A stretch of 64,000 bases of DNA. It comes from Streptomyces ardesiacus. GTDB taxonomy: Bacteria > Actinomycetota > Actinomycetes > Streptomycetales > Streptomycetaceae. The DNA is taken from positions 620,001 through 684,000 of the forward strand of contig NZ_BEWC01000005.1 of NCBI RefSeq assembly GCF_003112575.1, given 5' to 3'. The notes under the pieces are model-generated. The model did no database searches. It had not been told where the DNA came from and saw only the letters and a list, made by a program, of their open reading frames with translations. Position numbers and translations under genes: made by a program. Shown here piece after piece: positions 1-7,769 of this stretch (positions are counted from its first letter, which is position 1; each line of letters starts with the position of its first letter).

Positions 1-211
1 CATCCGGGAGCTGATCAAGCGGGGCGCCGACGACGTGACGGCGGTGGTGCTGCTGGCCGCGCCCGAGGGCGTCGAACTCATGGAGCGCGAGCTGGCCGGC
101 ACCCCGGTGACCGTCGTGACGGCCTCGGTCGACGAGCGGCTCAACGAGCAGGGCTACATCGTCCCGGGCCTCGGCGACGCGGGCGACCGCATGTACGGAG
201 CGGCCGAGTAA
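1..211 (+). CDS. upp: Uracil phosphoribosyltransferase, C-terminal part
   Basis: The 5' end lies outside the window; 69 codons and a TAA stop are visible. The translated end contains VVLLAAPEGVELMER followed by the acidic GYIVPGLGDAGDRMYG segment, which is the uracil-binding C-terminus characteristic of Upp. The enzyme makes UMP from uracil and PRPP in the cytoplasm (pyrimidine salvage). It is convergent with the LytR_C gene, only 4 bases separating the two stops. Family assignment is by motif recognition and is secure even from the fragment. Confidence 0.93.
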   Translation, partial: IRELIKRGADDVTAVVLLAAPEGVELMERELAGTPVTVVTASVDERLNEQGYIVPGLGDAGDRMYGAAE

Positions 212-215
212 CCGC

Positions 216-854
216 TCAGCAGCTCTTCTTCTGAGCCGTGGGCGTCGGCTGCGGCGCGGTCAGTCCGGCCAGCGCCGCGTCGGCGTCCGCGGGCTTGGCC
301 AGCCCCTTGAACCCGTCGCCGATGATCAGGTCGACGGCGGCGCCCTTGCGGGCCGCTTCGGTGCGGTGCTCGGCGCCGGGGAGCTGGGTCCCGAGCAGCG
401 TGAGCGACGTCTTCACGGAGGCGGCCGGGCCGAGCAGCAGGCCCGTGCCGGTGACCTTCTTGTCGTACTCCGCGGGCGCGTTGCTCACCTCGCCCACGCG
501 GAAGCCGCGCTTCTTCAGCTCGTCGGCGGTCTTCTGGGCCAGTCCGCTGCGGGTGGTCGCGTTGAGCACGTTGACGGTGACCTGGCCGGGCTTCGGCAGC
601 ACCGGGGCGGACGGCGAGGCACTCGCCTTCGCGGGGGTGGCACAGCCCGCGGCGCCGGCCGCCGAGGCCTTGTCGCCGCCGGTGAAGACGTCGATGAGCT
701 GCAGCGTGCCCCAGCCGAGCACCCCGAGAACGGTGACGCAGGCGACGGCGGCGAACACGACGCGGCCGCGTCGCCGGACCGGGCGCATCCGCGGGTACTT
801 GCCCCCCGTGATCTTGTACTGGCCACCCATGCCGGGAGGAGTCAGCATGCTCAT
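216..854 (-). CDS. Membrane-anchored LytR C-terminal-domain protein
   Basis: 212 residues from the ATG at 854; the reading frame stays open upstream, but this start gives the MSMLTPPGMGGQYKITG opening that I recall as conserved in Streptomyces. A basic stretch is followed by one transmembrane helix at about residues 32-52, then a Ser/Pro-rich linker, then a LytR_C domain (about 88-180, VTVNVLNATTRSGLA... with the LKKRGFRV strand). The domain is usually the C-terminal module of LytR-CpsA-Psr cell-wall ligases; here it stands alone without the catalytic LCP domain, so a cell-envelope accessory role is inferred. A Lys-Lys-Ser-Cys tail ends the protein. Confidence 0.8.
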   Translation of the reverse strand: MSMLTPPGMGGQYKITGGKYPRMRPVRRRGRVVFAAVACVTVLGVLGWGTLQLIDVFTGGDKASAAGAAGCATPAKASASPSAPVLPKPGQVTVNVLNATTRSGLAQKTADELKKRGFRVGEVSNAPAEYDKKVTGTGLLLGPAASVKTSLTLLGTQLPGAEHRTEAARKGAAVDLIIGDGFKGLAKPADADAALAGLTAPQPTPTAQKKSC

Positions 855-952
855 GAGCGCAGCGTAATGCTCGGGAGCGGCGATGCCTATTAGATGATCA
901 GTCGACGTTCCGCAGTCGGGTGCAAGGCAACCCGAAAGGGTCAAGCGCGGGG

Positions 953-1249
953 TCAGTCGAGTTCGAGTACGCGGGCGTGCAGCACCTGGCGCTGCTGCAG
1001 CGCGGCCCGCACCGCCCGGTGCAGTCCGTCCTCCAGGTACAGATCGCCCTGCCACTTCACGACGTGCGCGAAGAGGTCGCCGTAGAAGGTGGAGTCCTCG
1101 GCCAGGAGCGTCTCCAGGTCGAGCTGACCCTTGGTCGTCACGAGCTGATCGAGGCGGACCGGGCGCGGAGCGACGTCCGCCCACTGCCGGGTGCTTTCCC
1201 GGCCGTGGTCGGGGTACGGCCGGCCGTTTCCGATGCGCTTGAAGATCAC
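953..1249 (-). CDS. VapB-type antitoxin-like small protein
   Basis: 98 residues from a GTG start. I recall that close Streptomyces homologues with the same MIFKRIGNGRPYPDHG opening are labelled type II toxin-antitoxin VapB family in databases, but no VapC/PIN toxin gene lies beside it, so that label is weak. The protein is mixed alpha/beta in composition with no membrane segment or signal. It lies alone on the minus strand between the LytR_C gene and two very small genes. Function unknown; the gene itself looks real from codon usage and conservation of the opening. Confidence 0.7.
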   Translation of the reverse strand: MIFKRIGNGRPYPDHGRESTRQWADVAPRPVRLDQLVTTKGQLDLETLLAEDSTFYGDLFAHVVKWQGDLYLEDGLHRAVRAALQQRQVLHARVLELD

Positions 1250-1376
1250 ACGGAAAGCCTACCGGCCCGGGCGTTGCGGGCGCAGCCATGGCGCCGGAGT
1301 ACGGCGCCGGAAAAGACGCGTAAAGGGGACCAATCGCCAAAGGCCCCGTCAGATCGGCCCCCACGGGGGCCGTCCC

Positions 1377-1414
1377 GGGGTGGCGGAGAGCCGCACGACC
1401 GCCTCCGCCACCCC
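1377..1414 (-). terminator. Strong hairpin downstream of the small-protein pair
   Basis: A 12-bp perfect stem (1377-1388 with 1403-1414, GGGGTGGCGGAG and its complement) with a 14-base loop lies just past the stop of the 44-residue gene on the minus strand. A second shorter hairpin (1355-1372, CGGCCCCC/GGGGGCCG) follows immediately. There is no clear U-tract, which is usual for Streptomyces. Confidence 0.6.
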
Positions 1415-1436
1415 GCCCCCCTCGTGCAACGGTGCG

Positions 1437-1571
1437 TCAGCCGCGCCCGTGCTCCCGCGAGGGGAGCCGCTGTTCGCGGGGTGCCTGCGGCGCGGTGCCG
1501 GATGCGGGGGTACGGCGGGCGGCCTCGGCGCGCAGGAGGGCGCGCAGGACGGCGTACGGGTCGTGGGGCAT
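1437..1571 (-). CDS. Small conserved hypothetical protein (44 aa)
   Basis: Starts at ATG 1571 with an upstream GAGGAA ribosome binding site about six bases away. The product begins MPHDPYAVLRALLRAEAARR, an amphipathic helix, and then becomes Pro/Arg-rich. It lies 76 bases downstream of the 109-residue secreted protein gene on the same strand and is followed by a strong hairpin, so the two are probably co-transcribed. No function can be assigned. Confidence 0.5.
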   Translation of the reverse strand: MPHDPYAVLRALLRAEAARRTPASGTAPQAPREQRLPSREHGRG

Positions 1572-1647
1572 GGCGGTTCCTCGTTCCTGGTGTTTGGCGT
1601 GCTTGTCCGTGCGCGAGGGGGACCGGCGGTCGGCCGGCCCGGCACGG

Positions 1648-1977
1648 TCAGCAGCGCAGGACCACGGAACGGGGGCCACGGGGAAGGGAAGGGGCACCTT
1701 CGCCACGAGCAGCCCTTCGCAGCAGCACCGCCCGGCGACGGCCCGTCAGGGAGGAGGGCGGGGCGGGCCGGAGCACGGCCACGGGCCGGCCGCTGCGGCC
1801 CGGAACGCGCAGGACGGTGTCGAGGTGGTCGTACTCCGCGGTCGCACCGGCGACCGGTGCGACCGGGGCCGCCACGTGGGTGCCGGGCACGACGAGGACG
1901 AGCAGGAGGACCAGGACCCGCAGACAGGCGCCGATACGTCCGGAGCGGACGGCGGCGGCGTGCGGTGCGGGTCTCAC
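1648..1977 (-). CDS. Small secreted or membrane-tethered protein (109 aa)
   Basis: GTG start at 1977. Residues 1-18 are basic and polar, followed by a strong hydrophobic stretch CLRVLVLLLVLVVPGTHVAA (about 18-38), a signal peptide or anchor. The rest is Ala/Pro/Arg-rich ending SVVLRC. There is no recognisable domain and no lipobox before the hydrophobic core. Likely first gene of a two-gene unit with the 44-residue protein downstream. Function unknown. Confidence 0.55.
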   Translation of the reverse strand: MRPAPHAAAVRSGRIGACLRVLVLLLVLVVPGTHVAAPVAPVAGATAEYDHLDTVLRVPGRSGRPVAVLRPAPPSSLTGRRRAVLLRRAARGEGAPSLPRGPRSVVLRC

Positions 1978-2056
1978 CCCCTTCGTGTCCCCGCCCGCCG
2001 TACGCCGTCCACCGCGCCCGGGGCGAGAACCGCCCGCTCGGCGTACGGACGGCCGT

Positions 2057-2668
2057 TCACAGGCTGTGGGGGACCCGCTCCGCCCGCCCGCGCAGCCGTA
2101 CGGAGGTGACGATCTCGACGACGCCGACGACGACCAGCCACCAGCCGCCGACCAGCATGAGGACGGTGGCCGACTCGACCGGCGAGTCGATCAGGACGAT
2201 GCCGGCCACGACGGTGACGACGCCGAGGAAGACGTGCCAGCCGCGAGCGGGCATCGCAGGGTCGTGCGCGGCGGCCACGATCTGCGTGACGCCGCGGAAC
2301 AGCCAGCCGATGCCGATCCACAGCGCGAGCAGCAGCACCGACTGCAGGGGGCCGCGGAAGCAGAACAGTCCCAGCAGGATCGACACGGCACCGCTGATGA
2401 AGGCGAGCACTCGCAGCGAGGTCCTGCGGTGGGTGCCGAAGGCGGCGGCCAGTTGGAGGATGCCGCTGATGACGAGGTAGAGCCCGAAGAGCACGCCGGC
2501 CGCGAGCAGCGAGGCACCGGGCCAGACGAGGACCAGCACGCCCAGGACGAGCGAGACGATCCCGGTGAACAGCACGGTCTGCCAGGCGGCGCGGGACAGC
2601 AGGTGCAGGGGGCCTTCGAAGGGCGGCTCGGACTCCTGCCCGGCGGCGCCGGTGGGTGGTTCGCTCAT
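2057..2668 (-). CDS. HdeD-family membrane protein (DUF308)
   Basis: 203 residues from the ATG at 2668 (MSEPPTGAAG); the frame extends upstream, but the extra part is low-complexity shadow. About six hydrophobic helices arranged in pairs (GIVSLVLGVLVLVWPG, LLAAGVLFGLYLVISG, VLAFISGAVSILLGLF and so on) match the HdeD/DUF308 family, with the typical xWPG loop after the first helix. In enterobacteria HdeD is linked to acid resistance; in actinomycetes the role is unknown. It is monocistronic, with a repeat-containing region upstream. Confidence 0.8.
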   Translation of the reverse strand: MSEPPTGAAGQESEPPFEGPLHLLSRAAWQTVLFTGIVSLVLGVLVLVWPGASLLAAGVLFGLYLVISGILQLAAAFGTHRRTSLRVLAFISGAVSILLGLFCFRGPLQSVLLLALWIGIGWLFRGVTQIVAAAHDPAMPARGWHVFLGVVTVVAGIVLIDSPVESATVLMLVGGWWLVVVGVVEIVTSVRLRGRAERVPHSL

Positions 2669-3117
2669 GCCCCATGCTGGGAGCGGAGCCGGCGTCTCCG
2701 CCACCGGGGAGGGGCCACGGGGGTGTCCCGGGCGCTGCTCTCGGGCACCCCGGGGTGGGGGCCACGGGGCCCGGCGCCGGCGGGGTGCCGCTGCGCCCAC
2801 CCGTGCCGCCTGGGGGTACCTCCCAGGCCTTCAGGCACTGGGGGAGGCACGACTGCCCGCAGCTGGGGGAGGCACGACTGCCCGCAGCGGGGGCGACGCG
2901 GCGGGGCAGCCGCGTACGGCGAGAAGGGGACGTGTCGGGGGGTGTCCGCCCGCAGCGGTTGGCGCGTCATCGCCGGAGAGATCTGTGGCCCACCGATTCC
3001 GCGCCGTTCCGAGGACGGACACCCCCCGGCGCGGCCCCGACCCACCCCCAACGCACCGCGCCACGCGCACCCCCACCCACCCCGCACAGGCGCCGCAGGC
3101 AAACGCACCCGCACCAC
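2669..3117. other. Gene-free stretch with palindromic and tandem repeats
   Basis: About 450 bases between the minus-strand HdeD gene and the minus-strand HhH-GPD gene. I see no credible gene. It contains several palindromes (for example CCTCCCA...TGGGGGAGG around 2819-2847) and a tandem 25-bp repeat listed separately, resembling the dispersed CTGGGGGAGG palindromes common between Streptomyces genes. The promoter of the HdeD gene should be at its left edge. Confidence 0.6.
2838..2887. repeat. Two perfect tandem copies of a 25-bp unit
   Basis: Positions 2838-2862 and 2863-2887 are identical, each starting CTGGGGGAGGCACGAC. The first copy also forms the right arm of an imperfect palindrome with CCTCCCAGGCC at 2819-2829. 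The unit looks like a duplicated half of an intergenic palindromic element. Confidence 0.85.
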
Positions 3118-3702
3118 CTACTTGCCGGACGCTTTCGCCGCAGCCTTCATCTCCTGCTTGTGCGCCCGCACCTTGGCCAGCGACTCCGGCCCCCTGATGT
3201 CCGCCACGGACCGGAAGGCGTCGGGCTCCCCGTACGCCCCCGCGGCCTCGCGCCACCCCTCCGGGCGGACGCCGAGCTGCTTGCCGAGCAGGGCGAGGAA
3301 GATCTGGGCCTTCTGCTTGCCGAACCCCGGCAGTTCCTGGAGCCGCTTCAGCAGCTCCTTCCCGGTGGACACGCCCCGCCAGACGCCCTCGGCGTCACCG
3401 TCGTACGTCTCGACGAGGTACCGGCACAACTGCTGCACCCGCCCCGCCATCGACCCGGGATAGCGGTGGACGGCCGGTTTCTCGGAGAGCAGCGCGGCGA
3501 ACTCCTCGGGTTCGTAGGCCGCGATGTCGTGCGCGTCCAGGTCCTCCGCCCCCATCCGCCGGGCGATGGTCGACGGCCCCTTGAACGCCCACTCCATCGG
3601 CACTTGCTGGTCGAGCAGCATGCCGACCAGCGCGGCGAGCGGGCTGCGCCCGAGGAGTTCGTCGGCCTCGGGGTCCTGGGCGAGGTGCAGTGTGACGTCC
3701 AT
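3118..3702 (-). CDS. HhH-GPD-type base excision DNA repair protein
   Basis: 194 residues, ATG at 3702. The middle of the protein carries a helix-hairpin-helix motif (ELPGFGKQKAQIFLALLGKQ, about 123-142) in the context of an HhH-GPD glycosylase fold, with an N-terminal DQQVPMEWAFKGPSTIARRM helix typical of the family. I cannot identify an obvious catalytic Asp in the usual place after the hairpin, so enzymatic activity is less certain than DNA binding. Length matches the short actinobacterial subfamily. The C-terminus is Lys/Ala-rich. It is separated by 25 bases from the siderophore-interacting gene upstream on the same strand. Confidence 0.8.
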   Translation of the reverse strand: MDVTLHLAQDPEADELLGRSPLAALVGMLLDQQVPMEWAFKGPSTIARRMGAEDLDAHDIAAYEPEEFAALLSEKPAVHRYPGSMAGRVQQLCRYLVETYDGDAEGVWRGVSTGKELLKRLQELPGFGKQKAQIFLALLGKQLGVRPEGWREAAGAYGEPDAFRSVADIRGPESLAKVRAHKQEMKAAAKASGK

Positions 3703-3727
3703 GGTCCCGATGATCGCGCGTAAGCGC

Positions 3728-4453
3728 TCAGGCCGCGCGCCAGTACCCCAGCGCGTTCACCCGCTGCTTCGGCACCCCCAGCTCCTTGCGGACGTACGAG
3801 CCGAGCGCCCGTGTGGTCGCCGTGTCGCAGGCGATCCAGACATACGGCTCCGTGACGCCCCCCAGCAGTTCCGGCAGTTCCTCCTTCACCCGCGCCACCA
3901 GGTGCGCCCCCGCGTCCCGCCGCGGCACCGCGCGGACCTCGTGCCGCCCGGGCACCGTGCGGAAGGGCAGACCGGCGTCGGCCGCGCCCTCGAACCAGAC
4001 GGTCGCCGGCACCGGCCCCAGCGCGTCGAGGAGGGAGTTGAGGGCGGGCAGGGACGCCGGGTCCGCGACGGCGAAGACGCGGGAGGGAAGGGGCGCCGGG
4101 ACCTCGAACCCCGTGCCCTGGACCGTCGCCTCGATCGTGTCCCCCGGCCGCGCCGCCCGCGCCCAGTCGCTCGCGCACCCCTCGTGCAGGGCGAACTCCA
4201 TGGCGAAGGTGCCGGCCGCCGGGTCCGGGTCGACCAGCGTGTACCCCCGCTGGTGCGGCCGGCCCGCGTTGTCGAACCACAGCCGTACCCACATCGTGGG
4301 GTGGACACCGGTCACCGCGAGCATGCCGCCGTCGCTCAGCCGCAGCCGCCGGTAGTGCGGGGTGACGTCCTCGGCGTCCGTCACGGTGAACTCGAAGTCC
4401 TTCGCGCGCATCAGCTTGAGGACCGCGCCCTCCCAGCCCCGCCCCTGCCCCAT
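3728..4453 (-). CDS. Siderophore-interacting protein (FAD/NAD(P)H ferric-siderophore reductase)
   Basis: 241 residues from the ATG at 4453, chosen because AAGGA sits directly upstream; an in-frame GTG at 4471 is possible. The N-terminal half is an FAD-binding barrel with HQRGYTLVDPDPAAGTFAME, the flavin-binding RxYT-like signature of the SIP/ViuB family; the C-terminal SIP domain ends with YVWIACDTATTRALGSYVRKELG and LGYWRAA. Such enzymes release iron in the cytoplasm by reducing Fe(III)-siderophore. The gene diverges from the acylase operon across an iron box at 4497-4515, so iron repression is expected. Confidence 0.9.
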   Translation of the reverse strand: MGQGRGWEGAVLKLMRAKDFEFTVTDAEDVTPHYRRLRLSDGGMLAVTGVHPTMWVRLWFDNAGRPHQRGYTLVDPDPAAGTFAMEFALHEGCASDWARAARPGDTIEATVQGTGFEVPAPLPSRVFAVADPASLPALNSLLDALGPVPATVWFEGAADAGLPFRTVPGRHEVRAVPRRDAGAHLVARVKEELPELLGGVTEPYVWIACDTATTRALGSYVRKELGVPKQRVNALGYWRAA

Positions 4454-4496
4454 GGTTCCTTCACCCTTCACGTACTATTCGGCCACGACGACAAAC

Positions 4497-4515
4497 TTAG
4501 GTGAGCCTAACCTAA
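4497..4515. promoter_or_regulatory. Iron box (DmdR/IdeR-type operator)
   Basis: TTAGGTGAGCCTAACCTAA matches 17 of 19 positions of the consensus TTAGGTTAGGCTAACCTAA bound by the actinobacterial iron repressors IdeR/DmdR1. It sits between the divergent starts of the siderophore-interacting protein (4453, minus) and the acylase (4536, plus), where it could control both. Confidence 0.88.
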
Positions 4516-4535
4516 AGGAAAGTAGGGGCACAGGG

Positions 4536-6668
4536 GTGAGCGCCGAGACCTACCGCGACGCCTGGGGAATCCCGCACCTGCGCGCGGACTCCGCCGCCGG
4601 ACTCGCCCGCGCCCAGGGCCGGGTCACCGCCCGCGACCGCGCCTGGCAACTGGAGGTCGAGCGGCACCGCGCCCAGGGCACCTCCGCGTCCTTCCTCGGC
4701 CCCGAGGCCCTGTCCTGGGACCGCCTCGCCCGCCGCGCCCGCCTCGCGGACACCGCACGCCGCTGCTTCACCGCCCTGGAGCGGCAGGACCCGGAGACGG
4801 CGGCCTGGGTGCGGGCGTACGTCGACGGAGTCAACGAGGGCCTCACCACGGGCGAACCCGCCCCCGAGTTCGCCCGCACCGGCCTGGCCCCCGGCCGCTG
4901 GGAGCCCTGGACCCCGCTCGGCGTCTGGCTCGCCACGCACATCCTCTTCGCGGGCTTCCCCGCCAAGCTCTGGCGCGAGCACATCGCCGCCCACCTCGGC
5001 CCGGAGGCCGTAGCCCTGTTCGCCGCCGACGGCCCCGGCACCGCGGGCAGCAACGGCTGGCTGGTGAGCGGCGGACGGACCACGACGGGGCACGCGCTGA
5101 TCGCGGGGGACCCGCACCGCTTCATCGAGGAACCCGGCGTCTACCAGCAGATCCACCTGTCCTGCCCGGAGTTCGACGTCGTCGGCCTCGCCGTGCCCGG
5201 CGTCCCCGGCATCGCCCACTTCGGCCACACCGGCACGGTCGCCTGGGCCATCACCAACGCCATGGCCGACTACCAGGACCTGTACCGGGAGCGCCTGCGC
5301 CGCACCGGCGCCGGTGTCGAGGCGCTCGGCCCCGACGGCACCTGGCACCGCGCCGCCCGCCACACGGAACGCATCGACGTCGCCGGGGAGGAGACCGTCG
5401 AGGTGGAGGTCATCGAGACCGGCCGCGGTCCCGTGATCGCGGGCGGCCCCGAGGGCCTGGACGACGGCACCCCGGCAGCCCTGAGCCTGCGGTACCCGCC
5501 CCGCGTCACGGCCGACCTCGGCTTCGGCGCCCTGCTGCCGCTGCTGCGGGCCCGCACGGTCGCCGACGTGGACCGCGCCCTGGACGCGTGGACCGAGCCG
5601 GTCAACGTGGTGCAGGCCGCCGACACCGGGGGCGGCCTGCTGCACCGGGTCGCGGGCCGGGTGCCGGTGCGGCCGGAGGCGAACGGGCTGCGCTCCGTGC
5701 CGGCCTGGGAACCCGGCCACGAGTGGACCGGCTGGCACACCCCGCCCCGCGCCGGCCTCACCGACGGCGTCGCGGTGATGGCCAATCAGCGCGGCCCGGC
5801 CACGCCCCTCGGCGTCGAGTTCGCCCCGCCGCACCGCGCCGACCGCATCACCGCCCTGCTGGCGGGCAGGGAGCGCTGGTCGGCATCGGACATGCCCACG
5901 ATCCACACGGACACCCACCTGGCCTCGGCGACGCCCCTCCTGGCCCACATCAAGCGGCTGACCACCGCCACCACCCAGACCACCGGCACCACCCCAACCA
6001 CCCAGACCACAGGGACCGGCCCCCTCACCCCCGAAGCCGCCGCCCTGGGCGCCCGCCTCCTCGCCTGGGACCGCCGCATGGACGCCGACAGCACCGACGC
6101 GGCGGCCTACGCGGCCGTGCGCGCGGCGGTGGTGCGGAGGCTGGCGGCGCACCCGGCCCTCGCCCCCGCGGCCGTGGCGCCCGCGTACCCCGATGTGCTC
6201 CAGCCGTGGCTCGCGCTGGTGCCGCGCGTGGCGTACGCCCTCGAACACCTCCTGCGCGCGGACGACCTGTACGGCGTCGACCGCGCCGCGACCGTACGCG
6301 CCGCGCTGGAGGAGGTCGCCGCGGACCCGCCGGCCGGCACCTGGGGCGACACCCACCGCCTGGCCCCTTGGCGGGCCCTGCCGGACGCCACCGCCCCCGC
6401 GCGGGAGCCGGGCCTCTCCGGCGACCACGACTGCGTGCTGTGCACCTCCCCCGTCCCCGGCCTCACCGACCGCGCCGCACGCGGCCCGGCCGCCCGGTAC
6501 GTCTGGGACCTGGCCGACCGCCAGAACAGCCGCTGGGTGGTGCCGCACGGAGCCTCGGGCGCACCGGGCTCAGCCCACCGCCGCGACCAGCAGGCCCTGT
6601 GGCTCACCGGCGAACTCGTCCCGGTGGTCACCGACTTCACCCGCCTCACGAAGGAATCCGATGACTGA
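4536..6668 (+). CDS. Penicillin acylase-family Ntn hydrolase, iron-box controlled
   Basis: 710 residues from a GTG with AGGGG eight bases upstream. The family cleaves amide bonds after autocatalytic processing into alpha and beta chains. The expected processing point is seen as GTAGSNGWLVSGG, making Ser172 the N-terminal nucleophile; the following HALIAGDPH and later GHTGTVAWAITNAMADYQDLY segments are typical. No signal peptide is visible, unlike secreted PvdQ or penicillin G acylase, so the enzyme is probably cytoplasmic. Residues about 495-520 form a Thr-rich low-complexity insert. The gene follows the iron box and overlaps the acetyltransferase gene by 8 bases. A role in siderophore maturation or deacylation is inferred from context; substrate unknown. 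Confidence 0.85.
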   Translation: MSAETYRDAWGIPHLRADSAAGLARAQGRVTARDRAWQLEVERHRAQGTSASFLGPEALSWDRLARRARLADTARRCFTALERQDPETAAWVRAYVDGVNEGLTTGEPAPEFARTGLAPGRWEPWTPLGVWLATHILFAGFPAKLWREHIAAHLGPEAVALFAADGPGTAGSNGWLVSGGRTTTGHALIAGDPHRFIEEPGVYQQIHLSCPEFDVVGLAVPGVPGIAHFGHTGTVAWAITNAMADYQDLYRERLRRTGAGVEALGPDGTWHRAARHTERIDVAGEETVEVEVIETGRGPVIAGGPEGLDDGTPAALSLRYPPRVTADLGFGALLPLLRARTVADVDRALDAWTEPVNVVQAADTGGGLLHRVAGRVPVRPEANGLRSVPAWEPGHEWTGWHTPPRAGLTDGVAVMANQRGPATPLGVEFAPPHRADRITALLAGRERWSASDMPTIHTDTHLASATPLLAHIKRLTTATTQTTGTTPTTQTTGTGPLTPEAAALGARLLAWDRRMDADSTDAAAYAAVRAAVVRRLAAHPALAPAAVAPAYPDVLQPWLALVPRVAYALEHLLRADDLYGVDRAATVRAALEEVAADPPAGTWGDTHRLAPWRALPDATAPAREPGLSGDHDCVLCTSPVPGLTDRAARGPAARYVWDLADRQNSRWVVPHGASGAPGSAHRRDQQALWLTGELVPVVTDFTRLTKESDD

Positions 6669-7281
6669 CCCGCACCCGATCCCGTACGGCGACCGGGCCG
6701 CCGTCCACGAACAGCGCCTCGACGGCTTCGGCACCGTCCGGGTCCTCCCCCTGGACCCCGCCGCGGACGCCCCGCTGGTCCACGGCTGGGTGAGCGAGGA
6801 ACGGGCCGCGTTCTGGGGCATGAACGGCCTGACGGTGGACCAGGTCACCGCGACGTACGCGCACATGGCCACCCTCGACACCCACCACGCCTTCCTGGTC
6901 GTCAAGGACGGCGAGGCGGTCGCCCTGTTCCAGACCTACGACCCCGCCGCCGACCGGGTGAGCGAGTGCTACGACGCCGAGCCGGGCGACATCGGCGTCC
7001 ACCTGCTCCTCGCCCCCGCCGGAGCCGAGGGCGCGCGCCCCGGCTGGACCGCGGCCCTCTCGGGTGCCCTCGTGACCTACGCCCTGCTGGGGCTGGACCG
7101 GACGCGGATCGTGGTCGACCCGGACGTGGCCAACGCCAAGGCGATCGCCCGCTTCCTCAAGCAGGGCTTCACCGCCGGTCCCGCGGTGGTCCTCCCCGAG
7201 GTCGACCTGCCGGACGTGTACCTGCCCGAGAAGAAGGCGCAACTCGCGTTCCTCCGCCGGGAGGTAGCGTTCCCCGGGTGA
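6661..7281 (+). CDS. Siderophore-type N-acyltransferase (AlcB/IucB/MbtK family)
   Basis: 206 residues; the ATG overlaps the acylase stop by 8 bases, so translation is likely coupled. The sequence RVLPLDPAADAPLVHGWVSEERAAFWGM followed by AFLVVKDGEAVALFQTYDP, and ending with DRTRIVVDPDVANAKAIARFLKQGF, is the GNAT subfamily that acylates hydroxylamines in siderophore biosynthesis (IucB, AlcB, RhbD, MbtK). It uses acetyl- or acyl-CoA in the cytoplasm. No IucA/IucC synthetase or lysine/ornithine hydroxylase lies next to it, so it may serve a pathway encoded elsewhere or modify a siderophore. Confidence 0.85.
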   Translation: MTDPHPIPYGDRAAVHEQRLDGFGTVRVLPLDPAADAPLVHGWVSEERAAFWGMNGLTVDQVTATYAHMATLDTHHAFLVVKDGEAVALFQTYDPAADRVSECYDAEPGDIGVHLLLAPAGAEGARPGWTAALSGALVTYALLGLDRTRIVVDPDVANAKAIARFLKQGFTAGPAVVLPEVDLPDVYLPEKKAQLAFLRREVAFPG

Positions 7282-7769
7282 CTGGAGCGCCCACCGCCGA
7301 GGACCTGATCGCGCACTACGCACTGGAGCCGATCCCCCGTGAGGGCGGCCTGTTCCGGCGCACCTGGGCAGGGCCCGAGCGCCCGGACGGACGCCCCGCC
7401 GGGACCGCCATCGTCGCCCTGCTCACCGCCCGCCCGGGCGACTTCTCCGCCCTGCACCGCCTGCCCGGCGACGAGATCTGGCACTTCTACCTGGGCGATC
7501 CGCTGGACCTGCTCCTCCTCGCCCCGGACGGCAGCGCGCGCACGGCCGTGCTGGGACCGGACGTCCTGGGCGGGCAGCACGTGCAGTTCACGGTCCCGGC
7601 CGGGACCTGGATGGGCGGCAGGGTGGCCGCGGGCGGCGCGTGGTCGTTCTTCGGCTGCACGATGGCGCCCGGATTCACGTACGGGGACTACGAGCACGGC
7701 GACGCCGCCGTCCTCACGGCGCGCTACCCGGCCGCGGCCGACCGGATCGTGGCACTGTGCCGCGCATGA
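7278..7769 (+). CDS. Cupin-fold protein, DUF985 (cupin_5) family
   Basis: 163 residues, GTG start overlapping the previous stop (GTGA). The region LHRLPGDEIWHFYLGDPLDL and later GGRVAAGGAWSFFGCTMAPGF match the DUF985/cupin_5 family, single-domain cupins with a His-rich metal-like site (His, Glu and His in the H-x-DEIWHF strand). Function in bacteria is unestablished. It is the third gene of the coupled iron-box operon and overlaps the SDR gene downstream by four bases (ATGA). Confidence 0.82.
   Translation: MTGAPTAEDLIAHYALEPIPREGGLFRRTWAGPERPDGRPAGTAIVALLTARPGDFSALHRLPGDEIWHFYLGDPLDLLLLAPDGSARTAVLGPDVLGGQHVQFTVPAGTWMGGRVAAGGAWSFFGCTMAPGFTYGDYEHGDAAVLTARYPAAADRIVALCRA

Noticed and set aside
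2838..2887. CRISPR-like repeat
   Set aside because: The two 25-bp copies are directly adjacent without spacers and no cas genes are present.
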